A stretch of 64,000 nucleotides of DNA from Ligula intestinalis (lineage: Eukaryota > Platyhelminthes > Cestoda > Diphyllobothriidea > Diphyllobothriidae): NCBI GenBank assembly GCA_036362985.1, contig JAYGXS010000007.1, positions 15,659,450-15,723,449 of the forward strand. The letters are read 5' to 3'. The notes under the pieces are model-generated. The model made no database searches. It was not told where the DNA came from and saw only the letters and a list, made by a program, of their open reading frames with translations. Made by a program: the position numbers and the translations under genes. This document shows positions 35,597 through 46,829 of this stretch, piece after piece (positions within the stretch are counted from its first letter, which is position 1; the number at the start of each line of letters is the position of its first letter).

Positions 35597-38500
35597 TTGT
35601 TGTTTTTGTTCAGTATCAGTATCATTTATTAAGGGAAAAATAGGCTAACGCTTTTGTACTCCCTTTTGGTAACAAGAAGATAGGAAATATATGGATCTAA
35701 AGTATGTGTAGAAAGTACGCCAATGGCATGACAACATCACAGATAGTCTAAATAGTAACGAAACATGACTACACGTTAGACACTTGTAGCATAGTGTAAT
35801 CTAATGCAATGTCCTTGTACATGTCCTTGTTATGCAGTGCAGTGTCCTTGTACATGGCTGTGAGTCTGGGGTGGTCCAAATAGTAATAAAACATAACTCC
35901 TCCTTAATCACGATTAATATGGTGCAATGCTGTGTAAATTAATGTCGTTTTTCATGGCTGTTTGTCTGAATATGATTTGATGCGTGTCCAGCCTGCTCTT
36001 AGAGGTATTAACACTGGTCGAAAGGACAGCTTCTTCTAAAAGGGCGTTCCACGCTGCAACTACTCTGTTGCTGAAGAAGGACTTTCGTCCGTCGATCCTT
36101 GCTTTGCCGGGGCGTAATTTAAGGGGGTGCCCACGCAACATTGGAGTAAAAATCATCGGGGACGAAGCAAAAATCCAGGTTATTCATGACACTGAAGGTA
36201 AAGATGAGGTCCCCTCTAAGTTGCCTGTAGGAAAGTGGCAAAAGATCGAGGGTTGACAGTCTGCTTTCGTAGGACAGTGTTCCCAGACCTTTGAACATTT
36301 TTGTCGCTCGTCTCTAGACCTTCTCTAAGACGGTACAGGCCTTGACCGTCCAAGGTCTCCATGCCTAGATAGCGAATTCCAGGTGTGGCCGAACGACGCT
36401 TCCGAATAATTTGGAAAAGCTGGCTTTTTCAAACCCCATAAAGGCTCGTCTTATCAGCTGTAATATAGATCTGGCCAACTTCGCCATCTTCGTAAAGCTC
36501 AGTGTTGGTTTGAGTGAAGAAGTAATCCACACACTCAAGTCCTTATGACTCTCAACTTGTTGCAGCGGTGTACCGTTTAAGGAATAGACCTTCGTGCTGA
36601 ACGCTCTACATTTGCCGATTTTAAAAAAGTTGCATTTTCTAACATTGAAGGGCATAAGCCAATGCTTCGACCAGCCCTCCAAGTTGTTTAAGTTAGCTTG
36701 CAGATGGTTTTCGTCTGCCGTATTTTGGACGACATTCCATCATTTTATGTCGTCCGCGAAAAAGGTGACATCACAGTCTAGATCCCTGACACAGTCGTTC
36801 ATGAAAACAAGGAATAATCAGGGACCTAAAACTGAGCCCTGTGGGACGCCACTCACCACAGGCACCCCTGAGAACTCCTGGTGACCAACTTGTAATCTTT
36901 GGGACCGTCCTTTCAAAAAGTTTTGAATCCATAGGAAGAGGCGCCCGCGAACGCCTGCACTGCGCAGTTTATGCAGTAACCGATGATGAGGGACGGTGTC
37001 AAACACCTTTTTGAAGTCAATGTAGATGACATGCACCATTTTGCCTTCGTCTCGTGCTTTAGTCCAGCGATCAAGTGAGAAGAGCAGATTGGTAAGACAG
37101 GACCTACCACTGCGAAAACCGTGTTGGGCATCGGAAAGGAGGTGATTCTGCTCGAGTAACTGCATCAACGCCTTCTTTATATTTTTTCGATGGTTTTGCA
37201 ACAAATGTAGGTAAGGCTCACTGGCCTGTAATTGTTTGCGGATGCTCGGCTTCCACTCTTGAAAAGGGGACTGATTATCGCTGCCTTCCAATCAGACGGT
37301 AGGCACCCAGTAATAACTGACACCTGGAAGATTAAGGCTAGCGGCTTGGCCATTTCAGAAGCTAGCTCCTTCAACAGCTTGGATGGGGTTCAATCGGGGC
37401 CTGGGGAGGTCGATTCTTTTAAATTTAGAAGCTCAGTCCTCATTGTATCTTCAGTAAAGAGGACTGTGTCTAGAAAAGAAAAAGCATCATCGTCATAAGT
37501 GGGGGGAGAAAATTCGGGTTCGGTCGTCACGATGGACCGGAAGAACTGCGAGAGGTGGTCGGCTTTGTCCTTGTCCTCTGAGATTTCGGTACCTTCAACA
37601 GTTTGCAGTAGGGGGATAGGATCCTTGTCACGCATGCTCTGCCTTACATAACTGTAAAGGACTTAAGGATTAACCATGGTACGGTTTAAAAGATCCTCTT
37701 CGAACTTCTTTCGGTCTCTGACAATGAGACGCTTGACCCGGTTACTCTGCATTTTGTAACTATTTAGAGATTCAGGTGACCTATCAATTAGCGACTTTTT
37801 CCACAGTTTTCTTTTCTTGTTTACTTCCATTTACAAAGAAGGGGTCAAACAGCGAGGTTTGTTCGTCAGTTTTCTGCGTGTGATAGAGCAGTGGCTAGGG
37901 ATGAGGTTATGGACCATCTGTTTGAACTGTTTCCAAGCTTCTTCAACGAATTCGGAGATTGTGGATGTCCAGTCAATGAAACAGAGATCATTTTTCATTT
38001 TCTCGAAATCGCCACGCCAAATATTTGGTCGGAGGTCTTGTGGTTGGGCAGGAAAAGAAAATAAACTGTATTCCCATATGAGGACTACATGGTCACTTTG
38101 GCCTAGTGGGGGTAGGCAACTCACAATGTCAATATTCTCAAGCGACTTAGTGAGCACAAGGTCGAGGCAGTTCATCCGCTGGCTCTCATGAATTCTTGTG
38201 GGAAATGTGACCTGCTGGGTGAGAAGTAGGGATTGAGTTATATTCAGGAGCTGGTGGTCAAATGCCGATTCAGTGCAATCAGCGGAGGAGGAGCTCCAGT
38301 TGATGGTGGGGGAATTGAAATCCTCAACAATAAGGGTTTTGATCGCGTAGCGAGGGCTTGAAACTCATCCAGCAAACGGATATCAGCCTCAGGATCGTTT
38401 CTTGGTAATCGGTAGACAGTTAATACCTACAGGCTTTCGGAACACGTTGCTCTTACAGTCAACCATACCGCTTCTGGAAAAGACAGATTCAGCGTTTTTT

Positions 38501-38625
38501 TCAGAAATATACAAACCGTTCTTCACGAAGGTTGCTACGCCTCCTCCTCTACGGTTGTCTCTGTCTTTACGAAACAGTTAAAACCATGTATTCCAAGCTC
38601 GCGATTCTCAATCTGGTGCGACAAC
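35597..38625 (-). mobile_element. CR1-like LINE (copy B), 5' part at 38.6 kb
   Basis: A LINE on the minus strand covers endonuclease (38600-37800), RT (37635-36100) and 3' UTR (35930-35597). Endonuclease text includes VEEEA, FSRSGMV, LPRNDPEADIRLLDEF and MNCLDLVLT...LGQSDHVVLIWEYS, with the conserved SDH intact. The 3' UTR contains an imperfect duplication of about 130 bases (AAATAGTAA-GAAACAT.. at 35750 and 35880; CAATGTCCTTGTACATG at 35809 and again near 35840). The 3' end TTATTAAGGGAAAAATAGG matches the ends at 20.05 and 48.6 kb and has a GATACT-type tail instead of poly(A). Stops and frame changes are present but fewer than in copy A. Confidence 0.84.
36100..37640 (-). pseudogene. CR1-like reverse transcriptase (copy B)
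   Basis: Minus-strand text in order: RDKDPIPLLQTVEGTEISED, LKESTSPGPD, LPSDWKAAIISPLFKSGSRA, NNYRPVSLT, LLSDAQHGFRSGRSCLTNLL, VIYIDFKKVFDTVPHHRLLH (catalytic Asp kept), VSGVPQGSVLGP, VTFFADDIK (FADD kept), FNVRKCNF, LSVWITSSLKPTLSFTKMAK, VRPHLEFAI, AWRPWTVK. A stop follows SVLGP and others occur at LEFAI and after VLEKV. The active-site residues are all present. It is the best reference within the window for the CR1-like family. Confidence 0.86.
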
Positions 38626-38711
38626 CATGTTTCTAATAAAGGAGAATATCCGAGTTCCAGGAAGCAGTTCGGAAGAAGAAACGATCATTGGAACAAGAGG
38701 TTTATAGTCCT

Positions 38712-38747
38712 GACGTTTCGGATTCCCTTGGGAATCCTTAATCATAG
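38712..38747 (-). ncRNA. Hammerhead-like motif, PLE sub-family 1
   Basis: On the minus strand ATGATTA (38739-38745) stands where CUGANGA is expected, with two changes. It is followed by a perfect 7-bp stem II (GGATTCC/GGAATCC, 38720-38737) and GAAACGTC (38712-38719). GAAAC-GUC gives a minimal self-complementary ACGU stem III and a GUC cleavage triplet. The position is 3' of the PLE GIY-YIG domain on the same strand. Core changes suggest that this copy is inactive. Confidence 0.5.
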
Positions 38748-38812
38748 GCAATCGTAAACAGGTCTGAGACATGCGCCGATAAGGGGTGATACATGCACAG
38801 ATTGCACGGTAT

Positions 38813-40447
38813 TTATAGTTCACAGCGGTCACCCGCATGTTTACTATAATTTTCAGTTCTTGCAGTCACCACTTGAGGTCTTAATTGGTGCGGTGATTGC
38901 TCATTCATTACCACAGCGTTCTTGTCCGCTTCAGATGCGGGTTTGATAATTGCGCGAAAATTATGACCACTGTCGTCAGAGTTGTCATTTCGCCCAGTCC
39001 TTCCCACCTGACTGATTCTCTCGCTCAGGAAATTTCTCAATACACCATGTGAGAACGCCAAATCGTTGCGCTTTTTGATGGACTGGGGGCCTAAGGACCA
39101 TGACTCGAGCAGCTTGCGGCTCACGCAGTTGTCTCCCCTTGCGAGGATTTTGGCCTCGGCAAACTTAAAAATATGTTCGGGTCCCGTCGAGTGAGCTGCA
39201 ACCTGGGAGTTGGCGTCTTTCTTACTCACTGCCGCTGCATGCTCGGCAATTCACGTCCTGAGTAATCTCTCGGATTCTCCGACGTAGTTGCTTTGTCCAC
39301 AACTATACCAGATCCGGTAAACGACTCCAGCCGTTTCCTGCCGTGGCCATGGGTCTTTCGGACTCATGACCCGGCGTCTGATGGTTGCTTCTGGCCAGTG
39401 CACAACTCCAACTGCAAGTGGGGTGAGAAGACGGCTGACCGATTCCAAAACATTCTTCACGTACGGAAGGGCCCGCCAAGCGTTTGGACCAGCTGGACGT
39501 GGCTTCTTCTCTCGTTTGCGTGTGCATTGGTTGACAAAATTGCGCGGGTAACTATTTGCTCTCAGTACCCGTCGAACATATTGTAATTCTGCAACTTTGT
39601 CGTCCCCTTCGCTGCAATGCGTTTCAACGCGCCGGAATAGCGCTCTTACGCAGCTGCGTTTGTGACCGATTGGGTACTTGCTGTTGTAGTTCAGGACTTG
39701 CATAGTGCTGGTTGCTTTCCTGAACACTTGAGTCTTCAGGCTAACATCGTTTTTGTGGCAAACGAGGCCATCTAGGAAGGCCAGCTCGTTGTTTTCTTCT
39801 TCCTCCATCGTAAATTGAATGTTCGGGAAGACGGCGTTTAGACGTTCTTTGAATGTCAGCACCTGATCCCACTCAATAACAACGAAGGTGTCGTCTACAT
39901 ACTGAGCCCAGATTTTCGGTCTGTGGTGTTGAAAAACCGAAGACTCCAACCGTTGCAGGACCGCCTCTGCTATGAGTCCGGAAATGGGCGAACCCATAGG
40001 TGTGCCCTTCACCTGCTCGTAGATAGTTCCGTTGAAGGTGAAGTACGTCTTGAGGCAGAGATTCAGGAGCTGGAGGATCTGAGCGTGCCCGAGGCGATTC
40101 TCTGTTTCGTCGTATTTCCCTCGTAGGAGTAGTTGGATAGTCTCGACGACCAGGTCCTGTGGAATGGAAGTAAAAAGGGACGTGACATCAAAGGAAACCC
40201 CTTTAAGCTTCTCCAGGAATTGTATTGATGACCTGACTGTTGTGGCTGAGTCAGCGGTCAAGAATTTGAGCCGTCGGAACAGCCACTTCGCCAGTCCGTA
40301 GGTTGGAGTTCCTTTGAGAGATAAGATTGGCCGGAGGGGTGTGCCCTCTTTGTGCACCTTGGGTAGACCATCGAAGCAGGCCAGAGCCGTTTCTTGCGCT
40401 CTCGCCATGCGTCGGTCGATTAACGATATTGCACCTGAGTTCTTATT
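38813..40447 (-). pseudogene. Penelope-like element protein (RT + GIY-YIG), one nonsense codon
   Basis: From about 40447 the minus strand reads NSGAISLIDRRMARAQETAL, then FDGLPKVHKEGTPLRPILSL, SFDVTSLFTSIPQDL (first catalytic Asp), YFTFNGTIYEQVKGTPMGSP, IWAQYVDDTFVVIEWDQV (YVDD intact), LAFLDGLV, thumb and linker (PRPAGPNAWRALPYVKNV), then GVVYRIWYSCGQSNYVGESE. At 39251-39253 TGA replaces the Arg codon CGA of LLRTRIAEH, a CpG-type transition. After it the frame continues unchanged: IAEHAAAVSKKDANSQVAAH, STGPEHIFKF, ILARGDN..SRKLLESW, to 38813. So about 545 codons are open apart from one stop. The usual PLE N-terminus before the RT is missing or unrecognised. The element sits 5' of CR1-like copy B on the same strand. 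Confidence 0.9.
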
Positions 40448-40797
40448 GCCAACAGCGCTTATCTGTATCGTTATATTACTAAAGTGATGCTTTTTAATAC
40501 CAACTTGTTCAAACTTCTTTAGTACCTATTTATTTTACTAACCAACGGATTTCGAATATTGTACGAACCAGCTGTGGACGACAAAAGCTCTGCTTCGCAT
40601 GAACTGTGCAATCGGAGGACGAACGGTATTATTTGCTGTAAACATTTTCCAATTTTTTTTCCTATCAGATAATTATCCACCATCCTTAATCATCGTATTG
40701 TGTTCTACTTTATGCATCAGTAGGTATAGAGAAGGATTCCAACGACCGAGCTACCAATATCGCGATAATAAACGCCCCCTGCGCAGTTTTTGCACGG

Positions 40798-40852
40798 GGG
40801 GCTAGAGGGGGCCATTTGGCAGAATTGTCGCGCCTGTGCCCCCTCTAGCCCC
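40798..40852. repeat. Perfect 15-bp GC-rich inverted repeat (hairpin)
   Basis: GGGGCTAGAGGGGGC (40798-40812) and its exact reverse complement (40838-40852) are separated by 25 bases. A further related piece (TTGGAGGGGCTAG) follows at 40900-40912. The surroundings (40780-40935) are GC-rich within AT-rich DNA. It could be the end of a repeat or a structured RNA; the family is unknown. Confidence 0.6.
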
Positions 40853-40935
40853 GCCAAATCCCCATCTCCAAATCACCATGCTCCGCCGGGCATGGTGGGG
40901 CTTGGAGGGGCTAGTATTTCAAGGGACGCTTTTTG

Positions 40936-41509
40936 CACAAAACTTCAATGGTGACAAATTTGCTTTCCTCCTACAGCTATTAAAATACTGTATTCAATAT
41001 GAAACCTCAGTCACAACTCAGATGCAAATCACCCCGTAACGTATGCTGTCCTAATGATCAACCCGTCTTCAGCATGAAGAAAATTGATCTTGATGCTTTG
41101 AACATTTTCAAAAGGTTTTACTCCAATACGCGTGTCTTTTACGGTCCTCGGTGCCATCATTGATGGGAAGGTATCTTCACTCACTTTTCAGCAATGTGAT
41201 AAACTAGAGCCTTTCGTCAATATGGTGTCTACTGAGATCTATGACTGGCAAAAAAACATTGTACTTTTATTTTGAAAAATGTTTCTCAAAGTAAACAACT
41301 CTTAGACATCACCTTTCTGTTTCTTTACTCTTTTGGCTTTAACTTTAAAGTGGCAGAAGCTAAAAGATTGTCGTCTCGGAGTAAAAATCCGCCGATTCTC
41401 GCCAAACGTTTTTCGGCAATAAAAGTAGAGAGTATGTTCTTTCAGCATGAGCGCACAGCTCGATATTTAAAGGAAAACGAACTTTTCATATGCAGCGATA
41501 AGTGATAAG
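40936..41509. other. Non-coding, nothing recognised
   Basis: The sequence is AT-rich. An ORF at 41272-41505 runs up to the start of the following LINE but resembles no known protein. Confidence 0.4.
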
Positions 41510-43330
41510 ACTCCAATGGAGCGTCGGGTTTTGCCCAAATTAGAAAATAATAATAGGTCTGCATCAACTGTAGCTGAAGTTTTCTCTGAGGTTGGACATC
41601 TAGGCGACGTAAGCCTACGCCCCTCTGGCTCAACGGAAATTTCACCCTAGTCTTTACTTGTTCACCTTACTCCTGAGTAGAGTGAAATCATGGCAACGCC
41701 ATATCATTCCCCTTCTAAGCCAACAATGCCTGTGATAGCTATAAAATCGAGTACACCTAAGAATACCTCTGCTAAATCTAAGTCAGCTGTCAAATTCAGT
41801 AATATTGCTACTGATGGGAACCTTGCTAACGCTTCAGTATCTACAACAGATGCAAGCGCTCACGTAAGCACTTTTCCTTACTCAAAAACTGTCCAACATT
41901 CCCGAATAATTAAGATAGCTAATCATGCAAACAATTTTTGAAAATCATTAGTGACATTTTCGAATGCAAATTTTCCGGTAATTTATGCTAAAATCCCCCA
42001 AAATCCTACTTTTAGGCCACATCCTATTTTCCCAATGTCACAAGCTAGCCTTCCTTTCCAGGAGTTCCTCCCAAATATACCTTTCTACAATAGTCATAGT
42101 TCATTTAATGACAACTTTTCGATAAATTGTGGACCAGGGTCATTTTGTTTCCCACCATTTGTTTCTCCCTTGCAGTTTCCTTTCCCCCTCCACGTCTTCC
42201 TTTTTATCGATACTGATGAGTGTAACCTGCATCTGAGGAAACGCTCAGTAATGTCTAACTTAGTGCGAGATCGGTCATAAATAAGAGGACAAAGCTTATA
42301 ACAGTAACTTTTGAGCTTGATCCAGATGTGCTGTGTCACTTAATCTTGGGCTCACTCTATTATTTCTGACTCGATGCCCGCAATACGTAATTTTAGTTTG
42401 TACCGACAAGACCACGTTGAAAAACCTGGCGGTGGTTGCCATCTTTACAGTAAATCATCTTTTGTACCTTTCCCGTTCCTACTGAACCTTTCGTCTTTTT
42501 CTGAAAATTTTTGATTTGTTTCCGTCATCATTTCGCACAATAAAAAGCGGTGATTGGCTTTGCCTATAATCCCAATGTAATTCAGGCAATTAAAGCAGCA
42601 TTTGTTAAATCTTTGAAAAGGTTGCAGGGCCTCAATTTGATGTCAGAATAATCTTAGGTGATTTTAATCTACCAGACATTGACTGGCATACAAATACCTG
42701 TCCGCCAAAAAATTGGTAGATACTATTTACTTTTCAAAAATTTCGCAACTGGTCACTTCAGTGAATAGAAATAACATATTTGATTAAAGTTTGCAAACAA
42801 CGTCCACCTGCTTTTTATTAATTTCAATCGCACTAATTCACTGTTGTTTTCTAGTCTCCCTTTCTAAATTGCCTGAGGTAGAATGCAATAACCTCGACTT
42901 TGCTAACTTGAACCATGTAAAAATAAATGATTTCGTAAGCACTCTAGATTGGCATAGCATATTTTCAACTAACGATACAAACTTTTTTCAGCAGCTGTTG
43001 CAAAGCCTTACAGAAAAAATTCAGGATTTTATTCCACTTAAGATTTTTAAATCAAATTCAGCTCCTGCTTCTGTTCCACACTTTCTCAAAAAATAGACAT
43101 AAAAATTACGAAAGCAACTTAAGGGTCAGTCTACTAACGCTTTGTCAATTCACTTAAGGATAGCGCAAATGTTTGAATTAGCGCTTAAAATTAGGCTTGC
43201 ACGAGATAGACGTAGGGAGTCCCTAGCTTGGTAATTCTTCCAGATTTTTTGCTCAAGTCTTCCGTCTTCGGTCGTCGGCTAAGCTTCAGAAAGTCATTCC
43301 GCAAAATAATCGTGGAAATTATTAGGTGCT
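41510..43330 (+). mobile_element. LINE family 2, 5' half (copy 1)
   Basis: It aligns with the fuller copy at 49795-53545. The start GATAAGACTCCAATGGAGCG matches the start of that copy (MERR..). The N-terminal Ser/Pro/Lys-rich protein is broken by stops. Endonuclease remnants follow near 42310-42700 (FELDPDV, GDFNLPDIDWH, then LEVVECNNLDFANLNHVKIN). Similarity ends near 43330, where a CR1-like element begins about 60 bases later; the RT half is missing. Spacing between the two copies is about 8.3 kb. Confidence 0.72.
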
Positions 43331-43393
43331 TGACACGGAAGTAGATGGACAGGACATGACTTTTAAGGGCCAGGCCCTAGATTTCGATGAATA

Positions 43394-46300
43394 TTTTTGT
43401 CGAAGACAATCAACAAATTGGATGAACCCAAACTGACCGTGGACCATCTGCAACCTGGTCTGATAGTGCTAACTAAAACATGGTTAAATAAGAATAAAGC
43501 AGATGCGGAAGTCAGGCTGGAAGGAGTTCAGCTTATCCGCATGGACATAAACGGACGTAGGGGCGGGGGAATCGCATATTTATACAAGATGGTATCCACT
43601 ACGTCCCATTTAGTTCGTCAATACGCAGGAATAATTTCTGCGAAATAATTACTTGTAAACGGAGAGTATCAATCCAATTTGACCTCCATATTGCTCTGGC
43701 AAACAGGCCCCGAGGGCAAAGGACGAACGCGAACGGTGCACTCATCACTGAGTTAAACAAATCTGCCTTAGCAAAAATGTCTTAATACTTAGAGATTGTA
43801 ACGCTCTAGAAATTGATTGGGAATGTATGCACAGTTCGCGATCAGAGAACTCGTTCGAACAGAAACAATTCATTTGGTAAGCGATCGATTTCTTACCCAA
43901 CATGTCACAATCGACACGCGGTTCCGAAGTGGCCAACAGCCTAGCTGTCTCGATCTCGTCATTAGTAGAGATGAAATCTGTATCCTTGGATTGAATACTC
44001 AGACACCTTTTGGCCGAAGTGATCATTGTCTTCTTGTCTGGGAGAACAGCGATTTGTCGGTACCCATCGCTCGTGCAACAAGCGGGAGGAATGTATGGAA
44101 ATTAGATTATGCTTAATTGAAAGGGTTACTTAACATGACTGGCTGGAGCCCTGCATACGTACCCGACCCCAACGACGCATGGTGCTTCTTTAGGAACTTA
44201 ACCCAGCCATTATTAGAGAACTATTGCCCACGTAAGAAAAGCTTGCCCGTCTCCCGGCTGGAATGGGTGATAGCGATCATAGAAAGGAACTTCAGGAAGA
44301 AGAGAAGGCTATGGAAAGCATATGCCAGATATCAACAACCCGAACACTTCTCCGAATTAAAGAATCAGCGAAATTTATGTCGAAAACTATTACGAAAAGA
44401 ATGGTTGGCCTTTGAGACAGAACTAGTCAACGGAATAGCTGACAAGCCGAAAATATTCTTTTCTTAAGTGAATAAGACAAAACGCAATCGAGATCCCATT
44501 CCTTCTCTGAAAGATAACCAGGGAAGCAAGTTTACCGATAACTCAGATAAGGCGAACCTCTTGTCTAACTTCTTTATATTTGCGTATACCGAGGTGCCGC
44601 CTTTTAATGAGGATGCACAGCGATATATTGTCCTAGTGGTGCATGAAATTAGTACTATAAGTACAGCCCACTTAATCGCCTAGTCCGGTTGGCTTATCAG
44701 CGAAACTTCTGAATGAGCTGGCAGAAGAACTGGCCTCCCCACTTTCTAAGATCTTCAAAAGTTCGATGAAGAAGATGGCTCTGAGTACTGACTGAAAGCT
44801 GGCCAACATAACCCCTATTTATAAAGGAGGAGAGAGAACTGCACCTAACAGCTTAAGAACAGTTAGTCTCGCAAGCATTTGTTGCAAACTAATGGAGAAA
44901 CTAATCAAAACGGAACTAGTGAGACATATTGAGAAGAACAACTTGCTAAGCGCAGCCCAACATGGATTCCGACGTGGCCGCTCTTGTCTCACATACCTGT
45001 TAACATCCATGGAAAGCTGGACGAATTCTTTGGATATGGGTTCGTTGGTCGATGCAATCTACACTGAGTTCAGTAAGGCATTCGACAAGGTTCAGCGCAG
45101 ATGACGTATATCAAAGCTGCATCAAATGGGTGTGACTGGAACTCTACATGATGGTTTGCTGACTTTCTAACAGACAGGCATCAACGTGTTTGTATTGAAG
45201 ACACCAAAACAGAATGGAAAACCATTTCCAGTGGGGTTCCGCAGGAAAGTGTTCTGGTTCTCATTCTATTCTTGGTATATTTGAATGACTGCCTTGACTG
45301 CCTCACTTGTGAGAAAGTCATCTTTGCAGACGATCTAAAGATTTGGAAGTCAATCGAAAGCTCGGAGGATGGAGACACTTTACAAAATGACTTGGATCAC
45401 TTGCAAAAGTGGTGTTAAAAGTGGATAATGGAGCTTAACTTTAACAAATGCCAAGTCATTAGCTTACGGTCAAGTCGCAGAAAGGTGATACCATTTGAGT
45501 ATGACTACTTGATTGGAGGTCACAAACCCGGGCAAGTGAACGAACTACGGGATCTAGGTGTACGTATGACGCCCAAACTCAAACCATCAATTCACTTTGC
45601 TAAAACCGCAATGAAGGCTATGGGCATCCTAGGAGCAGTCAGAAGGCCCTTCCTCTATTTTGATGACGAGATTTTTGGGCGAGTCTGTAGAGGCCTCTAG
45701 CAGCCACTTGGAACCCAAGATTAGCCGCTGACGCATGTGGCCTTTGGCCTGCGCGCCCATTGCCGCGTATGGCCAGGCACTAACTCGCTGACCGTGACCA
45801 CGCGCCCACGCTAGCCAGCCTTCGCCTATCTTAAGGTCGCACCACGACCACTAGTCTACACATTAGCCGCATGATTGGCTGTCGTAACAAAGCATGCGCC
45901 ACCGATTCCTGATGCTCTCGTCACTCCGGAATTGACGTTCTGGCAGCTGGACTGCAGTCATCCGAGAGTCAAATCTCTTCCAATCTATTCTCCTTTCCTT
46001 CTGCTGAATACAATATTCCCAACAATCTTGCTTTTGCAGCGTCTCCTCTTATCACCTAAAAGAACCATGGGCCTGGTAGATCATAGCTGTTAGGGTTAAC
46101 CTTACTAGCCTTTACATTTTTCGATAAGTCTTCGGAAAATTTTTTCGTCCGATATTAGATTATTGCGACCAGGCGTGGTGCCCCTGGATGAAGAATGATT
46201 ACCTAGTGCTGGAGAAGGTCCAAAGAAGGGCAACCAAGGTAGTCAGAAGCTTAAGAGATCTACCATAGAAAGGTCGCCTAGATAGGCTCAATCATTTTCC

Positions 46301-46615
46301 TCTCTATTATAGGCAATGCAGAGGAGATATTTTTATGAGGTTTAAACTCTTCAGAGGAGTAGACTGTGTTCTTCAGATGGCTGACTTCCTTGAATTCGCA
46401 CAAACGATACATCTAAGAGGCCATCCGTACAAACTGAAGAAACACCATGCCAAACTAGAAGCGCGGGCCAACGTCTTCTCACATCGCTTCATTGAAGACT
46501 GAAATAAACTTGCTTCCTCAGTTGTTCTTGCTGAAAACGTTGACGTATTTAAAAGAAGACTCGATCTTACTTTACATTCTGGTCATATATTTGGTAGACA
46601 ACAACGATTTATATA
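43394..46615 (+). mobile_element. CR1-like LINE (copy C) on plus strand
   Basis: The endonuclease reads KLDEPKLTVDHLQPGLIVLT (for LxPDLIVLTETWL), WLNKNKADAEVRLEGVQLIR, NGRRGGGIAYLYK, CLDLVISRDEICILGLNTQ, FGRSDHCLLVWE (SDH kept). Then RT: KRNRDPIPSLKDNQGSKFTD, IEKNNLLSAAQHGFRRGRSC, FSKAFDKVQRR, SSGVPQESVLVLILFL, EKVIFADDLKIWK (FADD kept), LNFNKCQV, RDLGVRMTPKLKPSIHFAK. A 431-bp LTR-like piece at 45686 interrupts the C-terminal part, which resumes as KFFRPILDYCDQAWCPW, VQRRATKVVRSL and ends with NVFSHRFIEDWNKLASSVVL. Stops are scattered, for example at 44114, 44465 and 45416. Confidence 0.84.
45686..46116. mobile_element. Solo-LTR-like insertion in CR1-like copy C
   Basis: The reading frame of the LINE is cut between EIFGRV and FGKFF, and 431 bases of unrelated sequence lie in between. 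The insert begins TGTAGAGGCCTC and can be read to end in TTTACA, giving the TG...CA ends of an LTR. It resembles the LTR start of CsRn1-like Ty3 elements of flatworms (weak recollection). The motif AGTC(T) lies on both sides, at 45682-45686 and 46127-46131, but ten extra bases after TTTACA leave the exact ends uncertain. It has no coding capacity. Confidence 0.5.
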
Positions 46616-46829
46616 ATGAAAATGTATGGCTTTGAAACACATGTATGATCTGACAGCATCCATCTGTAAATAGGATTTTCGAAGGCTAAGACTATCTCCC
46701 TTATATATCCTGAATTATAATTATAACTACCATAGAATGCCCACGAAAATGTCCACTAAACAGAAGAGTAGCACTTCAAGTAGTGTGAATTCTATATGAT
46801 AATTATGTTATACCGTAATTCCGCATAAA
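46616..46829. other. AT-rich spacer between two LINE copies
   Basis: Short AT-rich DNA separates the convergent CR1-like copies C (+) and D (-). Nothing was recognised. Confidence 0.45.
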
